From Serilophus lunatus (lineage: Eukaryota; Chordata; Aves; Passeriformes; Eurylaimidae): a DNA stretch of 64,000 bases. A program made the translations under genes and the position numbers. The stretch covers positions 469,543-533,542 of the forward strand of contig VXBA01003715.1 of assembly GCA_013399895.1 (NCBI GenBank), read 5' to 3'. This document shows, in pieces, positions 52,146 to 64,000 of the stretch (position 1 is its first letter; every line of letters starts with the position of its first letter). The notes under the pieces are model-generated. The model ran no database searches, had not been told where the DNA came from, and worked only from the letters and a program-made list of their open reading frames with translations.

Positions 52146-54855
52146 GGGATCCCTGACTCATTTTACACTTGAATATTAGTAGATGCAGTTAACTCATGCA
52201 GTAATCCCCTTTGTAGTTCCCAAATGTCAGTTACAGTTTGGTTAATAAAAGGCATTCGTGGCCCATGAAAAAAGTATTTTAGTCTGTTGAGCTTCTTACA
52301 AATCCAATTTATCATATTTCTCAATGGAGAATAAAACAGCTGCTGAAATCCTGCTTGTGATATTACATGGCTCTTCCTACTCTGTCAGTTATGCTTTGTG
52401 TGGTAAGCAAGTCTGTTTCCCCAAGGCATACTTTCAATATAATAGAACGTCATAGGAAACAGAACACTAGTCCATTACTTCTTTATATTTTCACCAGCGT
52501 TTCAACTGGTGATTTTCCTAGTGGTGGAGAGAATCAGCCAGTAAAAATTTATATTCAAGAAAGCCCTTATCAGTTACACATTGCTCAGTTGAAAATTTAT
52601 TGAATTTCCATTGGCAGATGTTTCAGCCTTTCATCATGGATTAATTGCACCCTACAGTCAGTCTTATGCAACAGAACTATTTCCGCTCACTCAAAAAGCA
52701 ACTGAAGAAGGTAATAGCTTAAATGAAATAAAGTGTCATTCTCAGCTGCAGTCAGTACCAGAGAAAATTCAAACATTCCAATCTATTTTTCATAATTTAC
52801 CTTCATAAGCAATAAAAAAGAGGAAATAGTTAAATAAATTCTGGATTCAATTTGTGATTCACCCTGGAGTTTTATTTGGTAGAAAAAGTGATTTTATCTT
52901 TTACTGTATTCCTACAAAAAATAATGTACTTTTTCTTTCCTGAGACTTTATAAAATTTTAAGTCTACCTGAAAATGTTACACATTTGGGCTGAGATAAAA
53001 ACAGGGTGTTCTGGAAAAGATGAAATTGTCATTTGCACTGCACAGTTAAGGAAAAAGAAAACCATTTCTCAGGTGAACATGGAGCATTCTCTCACCTGGT
53101 GTCACAAAGCACTTTGCAACCAGTAATGAATTTTGCACAGGTCTTTGAATGAGGCAAAGAGCAAAGTTAAGCAGTGGTCAATGCACCAAAATGCTGATTC
53201 AGCCCTTACTTCTCAGTGAGAGCCCTATCACTCAATATACTGAAGTGAGGAAAAGGAATCTCTTGTAGTTATAGCACTACTTTGTTCTGTATTAGTGTTG
53301 AGTGATGAAGGACCTTGTTTCGCTGCTATATTACTTAACCTAATTGGAACTATGCTCTCAGATAGCTCATTACTTAATAATACCTAGGAATTTGGTACCT
53401 GCATCTTCAAACCTCTAGTAGTTAATTATTATATATTCAATATCCATTTTTTTAAATTAAAGATCCATCTGCATGGCACACATAAAGTGCTTCACCTATT
53501 TTCTTAAGCAATAGGTTTCAAAACCAAAGGCAGAGAGCTTGAGATTTTTATACAGATATAGAGGATACATCTCCTAGACAGCATATATAAACAAGCTCTA
53601 TTCTAGAACAGCCTACACTGTGGTTGCTAACCTTGATAGATCAAAGGAGAAAGATGGATCATCCATCAGTTCTGTGTGAGCAAAATAGAATACAACTTTG
53701 TGGAATTATAGACTTTGTTTCTGGGAAAAAAACTAAGGTGTAAGCTTCTTGTTTGTTTTGTTTTTTAACAATATAGGCGTAAGGTCTGAAAATAAAAACA
53801 TAGCAGGTTGTGTGCTTTATTCCAGCCCCTAAAACTGTTAGTCAAAATAACTGTCAAGTTAGTTACTCTGTATATATTACATCTGCAATTGGACTAATTT
53901 TTTATCAAGGTCAGTGTGAGCAGCTTTATGCTCTAATCTGATACAGGATTTTGCCCAGAGATGTGTCTTTTTTAAATAAAACAGAAACTAATGCTCATAT
54001 AATCATAATTTTCATGTAATAATGTTCTTTCAATAAAGCTACAATCTATATCATGTCATAGAGTTAAATGTGTTCTGGTGAAGGAACAATACTAAAAATG
54101 AAGATGCTGAGATTACTAAACTGGCTATCTGCTTTTCTTTTGGAGGAACGTTTCAATGGCTTCTTTGTATAGATATTATTCGCCACCCTACAGCAAGAAA
54201 AATCAATAACATTTATTCTAATATCATATCATGTCTTGAAACAACGCTGAAACTCGACTGATTGCATTTGTGGCAGCTGAATAAAAAATGAGAATTGAGA
54301 TAGCATAAAAATATCTCAGAAAGTTTTCTAGACATCTCTCCTTTTTTTGAAAACCTTTGCCCTTATCTGTTGCAACTTCAAAAGAGAACTGCTGGAGCTG
54401 CTGATGATAAAAATCACCTGGCTGAAAGGACTACATGGTTCAAGCCTGCTCCCAGTCAGTAGCAGCTAAAAAAAAAACAACCAAAAACAGATAGTATTGG
54501 TCATCTATATCCAGCTGCAACTATTGGCCAATAAAATTGTCCTTTCAATCCACACACTCTCACATGAGGATGCACAAGAACACCATGCACCAAGCAGATA
54601 GATTTGCAAAAGGCCTGACCACCAACAGATACAGTAATAATAGCTGCTGTGGCAATATTTTGCAGACAGAGTTAGATGAACAGAATCTGTTTCCTGAACA
54701 AGTAATTTAGAAACTGCTGCCTCTTTTAAATCTTTATGACACCTTAAGTTTGGACCTGGAGGGACTGAGCAGATACTTATAATTTTGGATCATGGTGGGA
54801 TTTGGAAAAACAATTGGCTTTAACAACTGTACGTGTGTGAATCCGATTGAAAGAA

Positions 54856-55376
54856 GCATAGAATCACAGAACGGTTTGGATTGGAAGGGGACCTTGAAGA
54901 TCATCTAGTTCCAACTCCCCTGTCATGGGCAGGGACATCTTCAACTAGACCAAGTTGCACAGAGCCCCATCCAACCTGGACTTGAGCATCTTCATGGATG
55001 GGGCATACGCAACTTCCCTGGACAACATGTTTCAGTGCCTCTTCACCACACAGCAAAGAATTTTTTCCTAAAACCTACTCTCCTTTAATATGAACATCAT
55101 TCCCCCTCGCCCTGTCACTACATGCTCTTGCAAATAGTTTTGTCCCATCTTTCTTGTAAGTTCCCTTCAGGTACTGGAAGGCCACAATTAGGTCACCCTG
55201 CAGCCTTCTTCTTTCCTGACTGCACAATCCCAATTCTCTCAGCCTTTCCTCATAAGAGAGGTGCTCCATTCTTCTGATCAACCTGTTGGCCCTCCTCCAG
55301 ACTTGCTCCAACAGGTCCATTTCCTTCTTGTGTTGAGGATCCCAGAGCAGGATGTCAAAGCGGGTCTAACAAGAGA
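54856..55376 (-). mobile_element. CR1 LINE, about 520 bases, with pol C-terminus remnant
   Basis: On the plus strand it starts GCATAGAATCACAGAACGG (inverted tail) and continues through the CR1 3' UTR into pol. The minus-strand frame 55320-55075 reads MDLLEQVWRRANRLIRRMEH and YEERLRELGLCSQERRRLQG, the terminal part of CR1 reverse transcriptase. It ends near CGGGTCTAACAAGAG, a 5' truncation. Confidence 0.92.
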
Positions 55377-56543
55377 CCTCCTCAGCCAATAACTGAAAAG
55401 GGAAGTTCTCAAGATGCAGACTAGGTAGAAAGAACTCCAACAATAATGCTTAAAGGTCTCATTTATCACTGTATCTATCTGTCTCTTATGACATTCATTC
55501 AACAATTGAATTGAACAACAGTGAAATGCTTCATAGTTGCCTGTGGGGCTGGGAGTGAGAGTCCTTTGCACTTAGATGTAGTAAACCAAGAGCAAGACAT
55601 GAGCAACTGCGCAGGAAAATGTCATATTTTCTTTAAAAAGCTGTAAATTCAGTTGCAGGCTTAGAAGCTGACTTCTTTCGGTATTGTGGAAGTTGCACGG
55701 AAAAACAGATTTTTCTTAAATAAGTGTCTGACTCCTATCAATTCCTAGTAGTTTTAAAGCTTGTTAGATAAATAAAAATCAGCAGTATTCTCAAAAAGGC
55801 TTCTGTGAATCAATTCCAGAGAAAAAATTCTTTGCCTTTGCATCATCATTGGCTGATTTGTCAATGCAGCACTTAACACTGCATATTGTTATAAATGTGT
55901 GCTAATATTGACCAGTAAGGTGGTTTATATTTCTTTGTGGGAAAAGGAGAAAGAATGAGTCTATGTGTGGTATTTTTGCAATATAGAAGACATACTCCTC
56001 TGACGTTGATGGATGGTGTTTCTAGATGAAGTTCCGAAATAAAATAGTACTAAGGCTGTTAAAGTGCTTTCCACAATTCGTACTAGCAATGAGTGATGTT
56101 TTTTCTGTCTTCTTTCTTGCCATGTGTGAAATGAGTCTCTACCTCACTGACTCCAGCTGCTCATCTGTGACCAGTTCTGTATGATGGAGGCTATAAAGAG
56201 TCGTGCTGTTGCAGCTTCTCCATAACATAACTATTGTATCAAGCAAAAACACAAGATTGCCTGTTTGGATGAGTAGTAGCATCTTTCCAGTTCCTTTTCA
56301 AAGTCAATAGGCTGGAGATGCTGTCCTATGCATTATTCCTCTTACAAGTTTTGGAAAAATTCAGCGAGATTTGAGTGTCATGTTTTGTACTACCTTAACA
56401 ATAGATGTAGCAGCAATGAGAAAGGTTTTCATGTATATCCTTTTCTCTCTGATAGCAAATTCATTCTAAAGAATGTTTTATTCCACTTCAGCTACAAACT
56501 TATGGTGCTGCCAAACATTGCAGTCACAGGCTAAAGCTCTAGC

Positions 56544-56597
56544 CAAAAAAAACCCACCAAAAAAAAAACCCCAAAAACACAAAAAAATCCCACAAAG
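56544..56597 (+). repeat. A/C-rich low-complexity tract
   Basis: A-runs interrupted by CCC, CCCC and CACA, like the tracts at 18.3, 28.6 and 44.9 kb. Confidence 0.7.
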
Positions 56598-59500
56598 AAT
56601 CTCTTTGGCAATTTCTTTATTTCAAGCTGTTAATCATGCACCTTTTGTTGATGCAGTATGTAATAAAATATCAACACTAGTAACATATGGTTAGAGCAAG
56701 CTGCTGACAGATGAGAGCAGTCTAGCAACACAATATATGTATGGCGTATATACATTTATATTTTCTAAGCTTACTAGTATATTTGAAAATCCTAATTCAG
56801 AAGTGAAACAGTTCTGAAGTCTGTAAACTAAAAAGTGGAATTATAAAGCACTTAATGTGTTAGGAAATTTTTAAAGTTTTAATAAAGGAGCTATGTTTCA
56901 TCCTCATTATTACCATATTTTCGCAAATGCACATCTGTACAATCTGGTGACATATTGGCCCAGTGTAGCCAAATAGATGCTTACATATTTATAAATTTTA
57001 AGTAAAATATACTTCAGCTAAGACACTAAGGTGCAATGAGGACCCTTAAATATTTGGTTGCAGAATAATTTATTTGTACACAGAATTAGAGGTCAATGAC
57101 CAAGTGTGATGCTAGGAGTTAAGCATTTAGAGCAGTTTGTATTTCATCTTTACGTGTTCCAAAAAATTTGTATTTGTTGTGTCAAAGGCATGTAAATATT
57201 CAGGGGCAATGAAGTAGCAGGCAGCCTGTTGTAATATGTTAAAGAAAATGGAATAGCCACAAAATTTCTGGATAGTCCTAGTTTTAAGAAGACTTCAGAA
57301 GACATTTTCTCCTAATTTTCCTGCTGGGTGATTGAGTTGAACTTCATAGATGGCAAAAGACAAGAATTATTGCTACTAATTAATGATTAAGACAAATTAG
57401 TTCATCTTTTTCATCTCCATTGTAAGAGGCCAGTTCAGAAAAAAAATCCTACTCTTAGAATAAGTCCAAAAAATTTCTGCACTAGCATCCTTTTTTTTTT
57501 ATAGGTCATTTGTGTAACATGACTCTTTTTCAAGTTACTTTGAAGTAAGATGAAGCATTGCTCATGTTAATTAAAAGGCTGAGCACCTTATTGAGCAGTT
57601 CCACAAAAGGACATTATGTAAAAGTCCCAGAGTAGTAAATAGCTCAGACCCAGTGTTTATCTGGCATTCCAAGTTATCTACTGGACAGATAATTAAAAGT
57701 AAGAGAGTGGAAAGCATACACAGAATCTTCTACTAACGCTGGCTCATTTTCAGAGAAAATGTGACTATTTTCAGAGAAGTTTCCTGAGGCAAATATAACT
57801 TAGGAATTTCAACCAGGAAGCATCTTTTTTCCTTTTGGGATTTACGTTCATTCTTTCAAAAAGAAAACGAATATATTTTTAGATTTAAAGAGAGAGGATG
57901 AAACAGGGTGGCAGAACATGATTATTTGCAGTCCCCCATGCCTTGGATACTTGGATTCTGTCTCCTCTCTACCTCTTTTCCCTAGTAAGCAAGTCACAGG
58001 CTACAAGCTTTTCTAGCATACCTCCATGCTGAAGCAATGTAGCTACTATACTGCTTAAGAGTGAGGAAGAAAGAAAGAAATGGAAGTCAAGCCTGATGCT
58101 GAAGAACAGCAGTGTTCAGTAGGGCAAGTTCAGAATCAGCAATGTGTTCAGAATGTGTTCCATTCCTGCTCCAGCAACTTTTTAATGCTGTCTTATAACT
58201 GTCTGTTTCAAAATACAACTCCCACCACTGCCTCCTGCAGACACAATTTGGAACAAAGCAGCATCTGCTTATGTCCAGTTTGTGTAGGATCTGATCCAAC
58301 AGGGATCTATTCCAACAGGCATGCTCAGGGAATACCTACTGAATCAAGCCCTGCCGATGAGACAGGCAATGGAACTCGTATTTTACTGTTCCCGTGGGAC
58401 ACCAGTAGGAGGTAACTGTCTTGTCCTGTCAATACTGAGATACTGAAGCACATGGCCAAGGCAGAATCAAATTTTCACTAATAAAAGGCTTTTGCTGTCT
58501 TTGAGGCAAGGTGGCACCAAAGAGAGGTTTGAAGGGTCTCAGTTTTGGAGCTTGGTGTCCAAATCCTTCTTCAGAGGCCTATAAATTTTTTTAATCTATA
58601 CCTAAAACTTTGATCCATTCTAGTACTACATAACCTGTATATACATGTTTGCTACAGTATTACCACAGCATCTTTGCTGTGGCCTTTCCTATGCAAGGGT
58701 CAAGGCCAGTGTCTCAAATACCTTGACCTCATTTATGGATCTTTTACAAGAATCAAGACTCATCAGAGAACAAATAATTTTTAGGCCATGCAGTGCACTG
58801 GCAGGTTGGACAGATGTCCAGTACATGCTGGTCAGCATAAAAGTCCATGAATTTTTTTTTTGTTCAATTATAGATTCAGTCTCAAAGAACTGATAAACGT
58901 AACCACAGTTTTGTTGCTAAGCTCTCCAAAATTGAGTGTATTGAAAAGTCAAGACATCCCATATCTAGATTTTTAAAAAATGAAACAGCTAAGTCTTCTT
59001 TAACTCAAAGCTTGTGTATCACTTTTGAAGGTTTAGATAAAGTCTATTTACTGATCATTTCAAGTCTATGTCAAATACGTACTTCAAGTCCAACAGAAGC
59101 AAATCCTAAAATGCCATGAATAGTCTAATGATAGACTTATCTGGCCTCAGTTGTTTATAACTGATTCCTACAAGAACATGAGAACAATAGAAACCAATAC
59201 TCTAAGTACTGACCAAATCCATGTTCCAGCTAAAAGCTCACAGAACTGAACATCCTCCTTTTTAATTCAGCATGTCTCTTCCGACATCAGCTCTGGAAAC
59301 TACTTGTTATAACTGTGAATTGACTGCATCAGCTGAATCACTGTCCCATGCAATGTAGTCACAGATCAAAACCCTTCTGAAGGTACAAAAGAAGTGGTAA
59401 ATGGATGCTATGCCCATGCCAGTAGTGTTCCAGTTGTCCTTCAAACGCTGATTTTTCTGTAACAAGAAGAAACCTACTTTTCATAATTACTTGTTCCTCT

Positions 59501-61332
59501 GTGTCATTACAATTTTTCCTGTTCACCAGTGCAAACAGGATTCAGTGCAACGCATTTCAATAATTAGTTTTCCAGACTTCCTAACACTAGGAATCTATAC
59601 TGGAAGTTTGTACCTCAGATACCTACAGCTCACTGGGATTTATCTCCTTCCATGTAAGTGGCCTTACTGCAGCAAATACTCTGGACAGGCAATCCAGCTC
59701 ATCTTTTTATTTTGCAAGCCATGCCCATTTAGGAGTCAGTGTGTATGGATGACAATATGAAGAGAAAGATCAGGAGACTTTTTACAATCTTTGTCCAGTC
59801 CTAGCAGAGGTCTTTGAGTTCAAAGTTGATGCCGGAGTGTCAGCACTGATCATCTGCCAAATAAGTGAGGACAATATCATAACTTCTCCAGCGGAAGTGC
59901 AGATCTCTCTTTATGCATTGCAGGGCTTTTGGGATTGTAGTGATATATGCTCAGAGGAGTGGTACAAAACATGCCACCAACCCTAAAACCTTTGCTTGGA
60001 CTATCACACAAGAAACTTTCCTTAACAACACTTTCCAGCATCTGTCATCTTTGGAAGACTGTTGGTTTTACTACTGTATTTAAATTTATTTCCTCTGTGA
60101 TATTAGGTAGCCCTAATGGTTTGTAAGCCCTGCATGTCATGCTGTGTATTATTTTCCAGGTGTGAGACTGAAATTGGTTGATGGCTTAAACACCAGGTCG
60201 ACTACAAGCAATGAAGGATGAAAGTAAACTTAACCACCCCAAATGCTCTCCTTCTCTTAACAAACTTCCAAATTATTTTTTTTCTTTCCCATCTTTCTTC
60301 CTAAAATTAATAAGCTCACTCTTCATGAGGCTGAATAATGGCTTGCAGTTAGCAGCCTTAAACATTAGCTCTAACTGAGAAACCGTGCTGGGAAACATTG
60401 CGAAGACCAAGTACATTATGTCTGATTCTTAGCCCATATCCCCTCTGACACAATGCTCACAAAGGCATTCATCAGGGTTGTTAATCCAGCCTGCCCTCTT
60501 GCAATAGATACCAGCAGGCCCTGACTGAGAATGAGTTCTGTGGCTAATTTAGCCCAACAGGACCTTTCAGAGGAGGCTGGAAGGCCAGTGGACTGTGTAA
60601 GTATGGAAATAGAGCAAAATAGTGAAAATGAGGGGAGACCTGTGTAAAAACTTTGACTGAGATCCATTATATTGCACATTGGAATGGAAACCCAGTCTGG
60701 CATGAAATTACTGGCACTATCTAGTAATACACCAGACAGCTCAAGGTTTTTTTGTTCTTTGTCACCTGGAAGACATCACAGGAATGGTGTAGTCATAAAA
60801 ATTGGTTGTCAAGGGAGTCATATTTATTTCAAGGGAAAAATAACTATTTCTCTACTACTTTGTAAGGGGAAATATAGGAAATATTCATACCAATTTACAT
60901 TTAAACAGTATTCTAATATTAGAACCCCAAATTTCTGGCAATGTACTGAAATAAGGTCAGAATTACTTTGGGTATGCAAAGAAGGGGCTTATGCTTCTGA
61001 CACAATTGGCAAGTCACATCCTCAACTCCAGAATTGCTGGCAGTTTTAGTGTTTCAACAGGAAAAAGTGCTACTTATACTAAAGAGGTGCACAAACAGGT
61101 GCACTGGGAGATGGGAGTTCCAGCTCCTTCCTGTTTTGCAGACTTCTTAGTAGTGTGTGTTTCTCACAAATAAAGTGTTCCTGGCTGTCTGACACCTGTA
61201 TTGCCAGCATTGTGGGAGGCCACATCCCAAGCCTGAGTTAGATGCAGTGGATGCCAGGTGACACATGTAACTGTCCCTAACCTTCACCAATGACCACCAG
61301 TGACCTGCTTTCCACCTTCCCCATCCAGGGTG

Positions 61333-61442
61333 GTTGCTATGTCAACATCCATCACCTCCACTGAGGATGTGGTTGCCATGTCAACAGTCTCCTTGTGGCA
61401 TCCAACCTAGGGAGGAAAAGGCTGGAGGGTTGCTATGGAAAC
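61333..61442. promoter_or_regulatory. Cluster of three RFX X-box-like motifs
   Basis: Three 14-base words match the RFX-factor X-box (GTTGCCATGGCAAC-like): GTTGCTATGTCAAC at 61333-61346, GTTGCCATGTCAAC at 61372-61385 and GTTGCTATGGAAAC at 61429-61442. All have a perfect GTTGCYAT left half and an AAC right end, in the same orientation, with starts 39 and 57 bases apart. The first two share 17 of 18 bases around the motif, which suggests local duplication. The surroundings (about 61180-61560) are GC-richer than the flanks and contain no protein-coding signal. The cluster is 23 kb upstream of GRXCR1 exon 2 in gene sense. Binding is predicted only. Confidence 0.45.
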
Positions 61443-62329
61443 CACGCTGTCCTGAAGCATCAATAGAGCTGGTTTCTTCCCCATCTTTCGTCCCCCAGAA
61501 TGTTTTGCCATGATGCTGAGACAACTCTAAGTCATGTCCTCCTCTGTTCCACATTCCATCCCCATGGCAGTGCTAGCCCCAGCTGCACACAGCTGCTCCC
61601 ACCCAATGGGAGACCTTTCACTATCGCAGTGCTGGAGTAGCTCTCATCCAGAAACACAGACAGACCTCGGACAAATTAATGTGAGGGACTTACCTTCACT
61701 TCTCAGGGAACAGTAGGAAATGAGAAGTCATGGATTGTGCTTGTGATGGAAGTGCTCAGTGCATAACTGTGGGAAGATGTAGCAGGGGATGCACATCTAC
61801 TTGTCAGTAGATATACAATCTCAGACCAGGCTTGTATCATATAGCAACAGCAACCAAAATCACCCATTCATCTCAAAATGCTTCCTGTATTACATCACTC
61901 TCTTAAAACTGAAAAAAGCTTCAGAAGGTGTGATTTTTTTCAGCTGATTTTGTTGTGGGAAGAAAGGGTTTGAACCAATCTTATAGAAAGGCTGTAGTAA
62001 GAAAATGTGGAAATAATATTCAAAACCTCAAATATTCCATGGAGTACTTTTTTGCACAGATATTTGAAGAGAAAAAAATCAAAGGTCTTGACTGCACAAC
62101 ATAACAAAGCACTGTTAATGAATACCTGCTTATCCCTAGAACATCTGAGCAAAGTAATTTGTTTTAAAAGATCACTGTCACAGGGAGCATCTGGGGATTT
62201 TGAGAAATAGCGTAGTAGAGGAGTGTGCAGATACAGTCTGAAGAATCAGAATGCTGACACTGCAGAAAATATAAACACTCCCCCTAGTTTCAGGGTCACA
62301 GGACACACATTTCTCTTCCATACACATAT

Positions 62330-62986
62330 TTCACAGTGTCACAGTATCAATGAGATTGGAAGAGACTTTAAAGGTCATAAAGTCCAACCTTGAGGCTGTG
62401 TCCTCATGCTCTGTCGCCAGTTACCTGAGAGAAGAGACTCAGACTACAACCCCCTTTCAGGTAGTTATAGACAGCAATAAGGTCACCCCTGAGCCTCCTC
62501 TTCTCCAGGCTGAACAATCCCAGCTCCCTCAGCTGCTCCTCACAGGGCTTGTGCTCCAGCCCCTTCACCATCCTCGTTGCCCTTCTCTGGACACGTTCCA
62601 GTAACTCAACATCTTTCTCGTACTGAGGGGCCCAGAACTGGACACAGTGCTCAAGGTGAGGCCTCACCAGTGCCGAGTACAGGGGAAGGATAACTCCCCT
62701 AGTCCTGCTGGCCACACCATTCCTGATGCAGGCCAGGATGCCATTGGCCTTCTTGGCTCCCTGGGCACAATGCAGGCTCATTTCAACTCTCCCATCCACC
62801 AGCACTCCCAAGTCTCTGTCTGCCCACTCTCCAGCCACTCCAACCCCAGTGTATAGCTCCGGCACTTGGATTTGTTGAATCTCATCCCACTGGAATCTGC
62901 CCATCTCTCCAGTCTGTCCAGATCCCTCTGCAGGGCCCTCCTACCCTCCAACAGATTGACACCTGCTCTGAGCTTGGTATCATCTG
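62330..62986 (-). mobile_element. CR1-type LINE with long pol remnant and internal deletions
   Basis: The minus strand starts at about 62986 with DDTKLRAGVNLLEGRRALQ and carries a 166-codon open frame (62904-62404) including VILPLYSALVRPHLEHCVQF, YEKDVELLERVQRRATRMVK and LRELGLFSLEKRRLRGDLIA. This is the C-terminal CR1 pol. About 30 residues are missing before DRDLGVLVDG. The usual segment after YLKGG..LFSQVTGDRA is also missing, so the copy jumps to a terminal GTTGGACTTTATGACCTTTA-type 3' end with a GATACTGTGACACTGTG tail. It is less decayed than the other copies in the window. The frame is a transposon fragment and not a host gene. Confidence 0.88.
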
Positions 62987-64000
62987 AAAGAATTCATGAA
63001 AGAATTTATCATTGCTTAGGATACAGAATTGTCAAAAGTTCATCTTCGATACTCTGAGAAATATACAGTGAGTTCATCTCATATGAATTCCTACTGCTGA
63101 ATCTTCGAAGGGGCAGAGATGGATTCTCCTCAGGGACTCCATATATATCTTAACTATCGTTATACATCTGCTGATGCTTATCTAAGAGAAACAAGTAACT
63201 GCAGATGACCTCACATAATCAAGAGTACAAAAATGCCCAGATCAAGAGAGTTTGAGTTATACCTTCTAATAGAGACATCTTTCTATCTTACCATATCTTT
63301 GAAAGAAGAACTTTTCTTGTTCTCTGAGTGGTAATACAGCACAATTGTCTGCAACATGCTTACAGAAAACTAGAAATCATCCACTAATCTGACCCTCAAG
63401 GCCATTACTTCATTTGTAATTGGATGAGCTTCAATCATATCTCACATTAGGATCAAGCAGTTCTAAATCAGTCTCAAAGCCAATATTTTGCTTTGCACTC
63501 CTCTGTGTTCACCATGTAGCACAGAAAATTGTCTCACAATATGACATAAAAGATATGCAAACCATCTTGCCTCTTCACTAGTCTTCAAACTTTGTATCTG
63601 GGGAAATGGAAACTTGTTTACATAGAAACCTAAAATCATGATGCTCTCTGTATTATTGAATATAATTATTTGATCCAGTAGGTGCACAATGTAAGAATAT
63701 AGTTATTTCTGGAAATCAGTCATCTAGACTTGCCAAAGCAGAAGTTGCTCAGTTCCCCATATATTTTCCTTATCTTCTTTCAAAACCTGCCTTTTCTTTT
63801 ACAATGCCTGTAGCAGAGAGTTCTTAAATATAATTATGTGCTGTATGAAAAACTGCTTAGTTTGTTTTCATCTGATAACTTAATTTTTTGCCTTTCTTCT
63901 GGAGTAAAATAAAAACACCCTTATCATTTTGTAAACCAGCCATTATTTTACAGGTTTTAACTATGTTCTTCTGTGGTAGACTAGCTTACATATAATTTTC

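Larger units (their letters stand above)
38288..64000 (-). other. GRXCR1 intron 1 (partial), possibly including 5' flank
   Basis: No segment resembling the N-terminal exon of GRXCR1 was found between exon 2 and the window end. That exon should form an open frame of about 390 bases, so it most likely lies beyond 64000. This stretch carries five CR1 copies (four in gene-sense orientation), small tandem repeats, a GATA/E-box cluster near 45.3 kb and an RFX X-box cluster near 61.4 kb. The many reading frames of 60-110 codons show no protein similarity that I recognise. If exon 1 was missed because of sequence errors, part of this interval would be promoter rather than intron. Confidence 0.7.

Noticed and set aside
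58080..58415. 111-codon plus-strand frame, EQQCSVGQVQNQQC-like
   Set aside because: No domain, no splice or promoter support, and similar in style to other chance frames in this intron.
62404..62904. 166-codon minus-strand frame as a host gene
   Set aside because: Its sequence is the CR1 reverse transcriptase C-terminus, so it is a transposon fragment.
1..64000. tRNA, rRNA, CRISPR, operon or phage features
   Set aside because: I looked for tRNA T-loop words and for evenly spaced direct repeats and saw none. The DNA is plainly vertebrate nuclear, so bacterial feature types do not apply.

Overview
This is a 64 kb piece of a vertebrate nuclear genome, almost certainly from a bird. It is AT-rich, gene-poor and intron-rich. 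Every clear LINE copy but one is a CR1 element ending in octamer-like tails (variants of ATTCTATG), which is the dominant bird retrotransposon. Two runs of N (33 and 545 bases), each next to a simple repeat, show a draft assembly. There are no prokaryotic or organellar features.

The only gene I can support is GRXCR1 (glutaredoxin and cysteine rich domain containing 1), on the minus strand. Three of its coding exons were found by translating splice-bounded segments: exon 2 (38048-38287, 80 codons), exon 3 (30329-30394, 22 codons) and the last exon (26899-27078, 59 codons plus stop). All junctions are phase 0 with GT/AG introns, and together they encode the 161 C-terminal residues: the glutaredoxin-like domain and a four-CxxC cysteine-rich tail. 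The first coding exon (about 130 residues expected from mammals) was not found, so it probably lies beyond position 64000 and intron 1 is longer than 25.7 kb. A poly(A) signal lies about 95 bases after the stop.

Layout. 1-1200: a C-rich stretch, a hAT-type transposase relic and a CR1 tail. 1200-26780: intergenic DNA downstream of GRXCR1, with a 5'-truncated non-CR1 LINE (RTE-like) between perfect 12-bp target-site duplications at 13258-13773, a CR1 scrap near 22.6 kb, a possible LTR/primer-binding-site remnant near 18.6-18.8 kb, and otherwise unassigned sequence. 26780-38287: the three GRXCR1 exons and introns 3 and 2, in which I recognise no transposon but several blocks that look like conserved non-coding DNA. 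38288-64000: intron 1 (and possibly 5' flank), with five CR1 copies and a tight cluster of three RFX-type X-box motifs at 61333-61442.

GRXCR1 acts in sensory hair-cell stereocilia, and RFX factors are known regulators of ciliary and hair-cell genes. The X-box cluster upstream of the identified exons is therefore the most interesting regulatory hypothesis. It is an inference from motif and location only. I see no novel multi-gene system.
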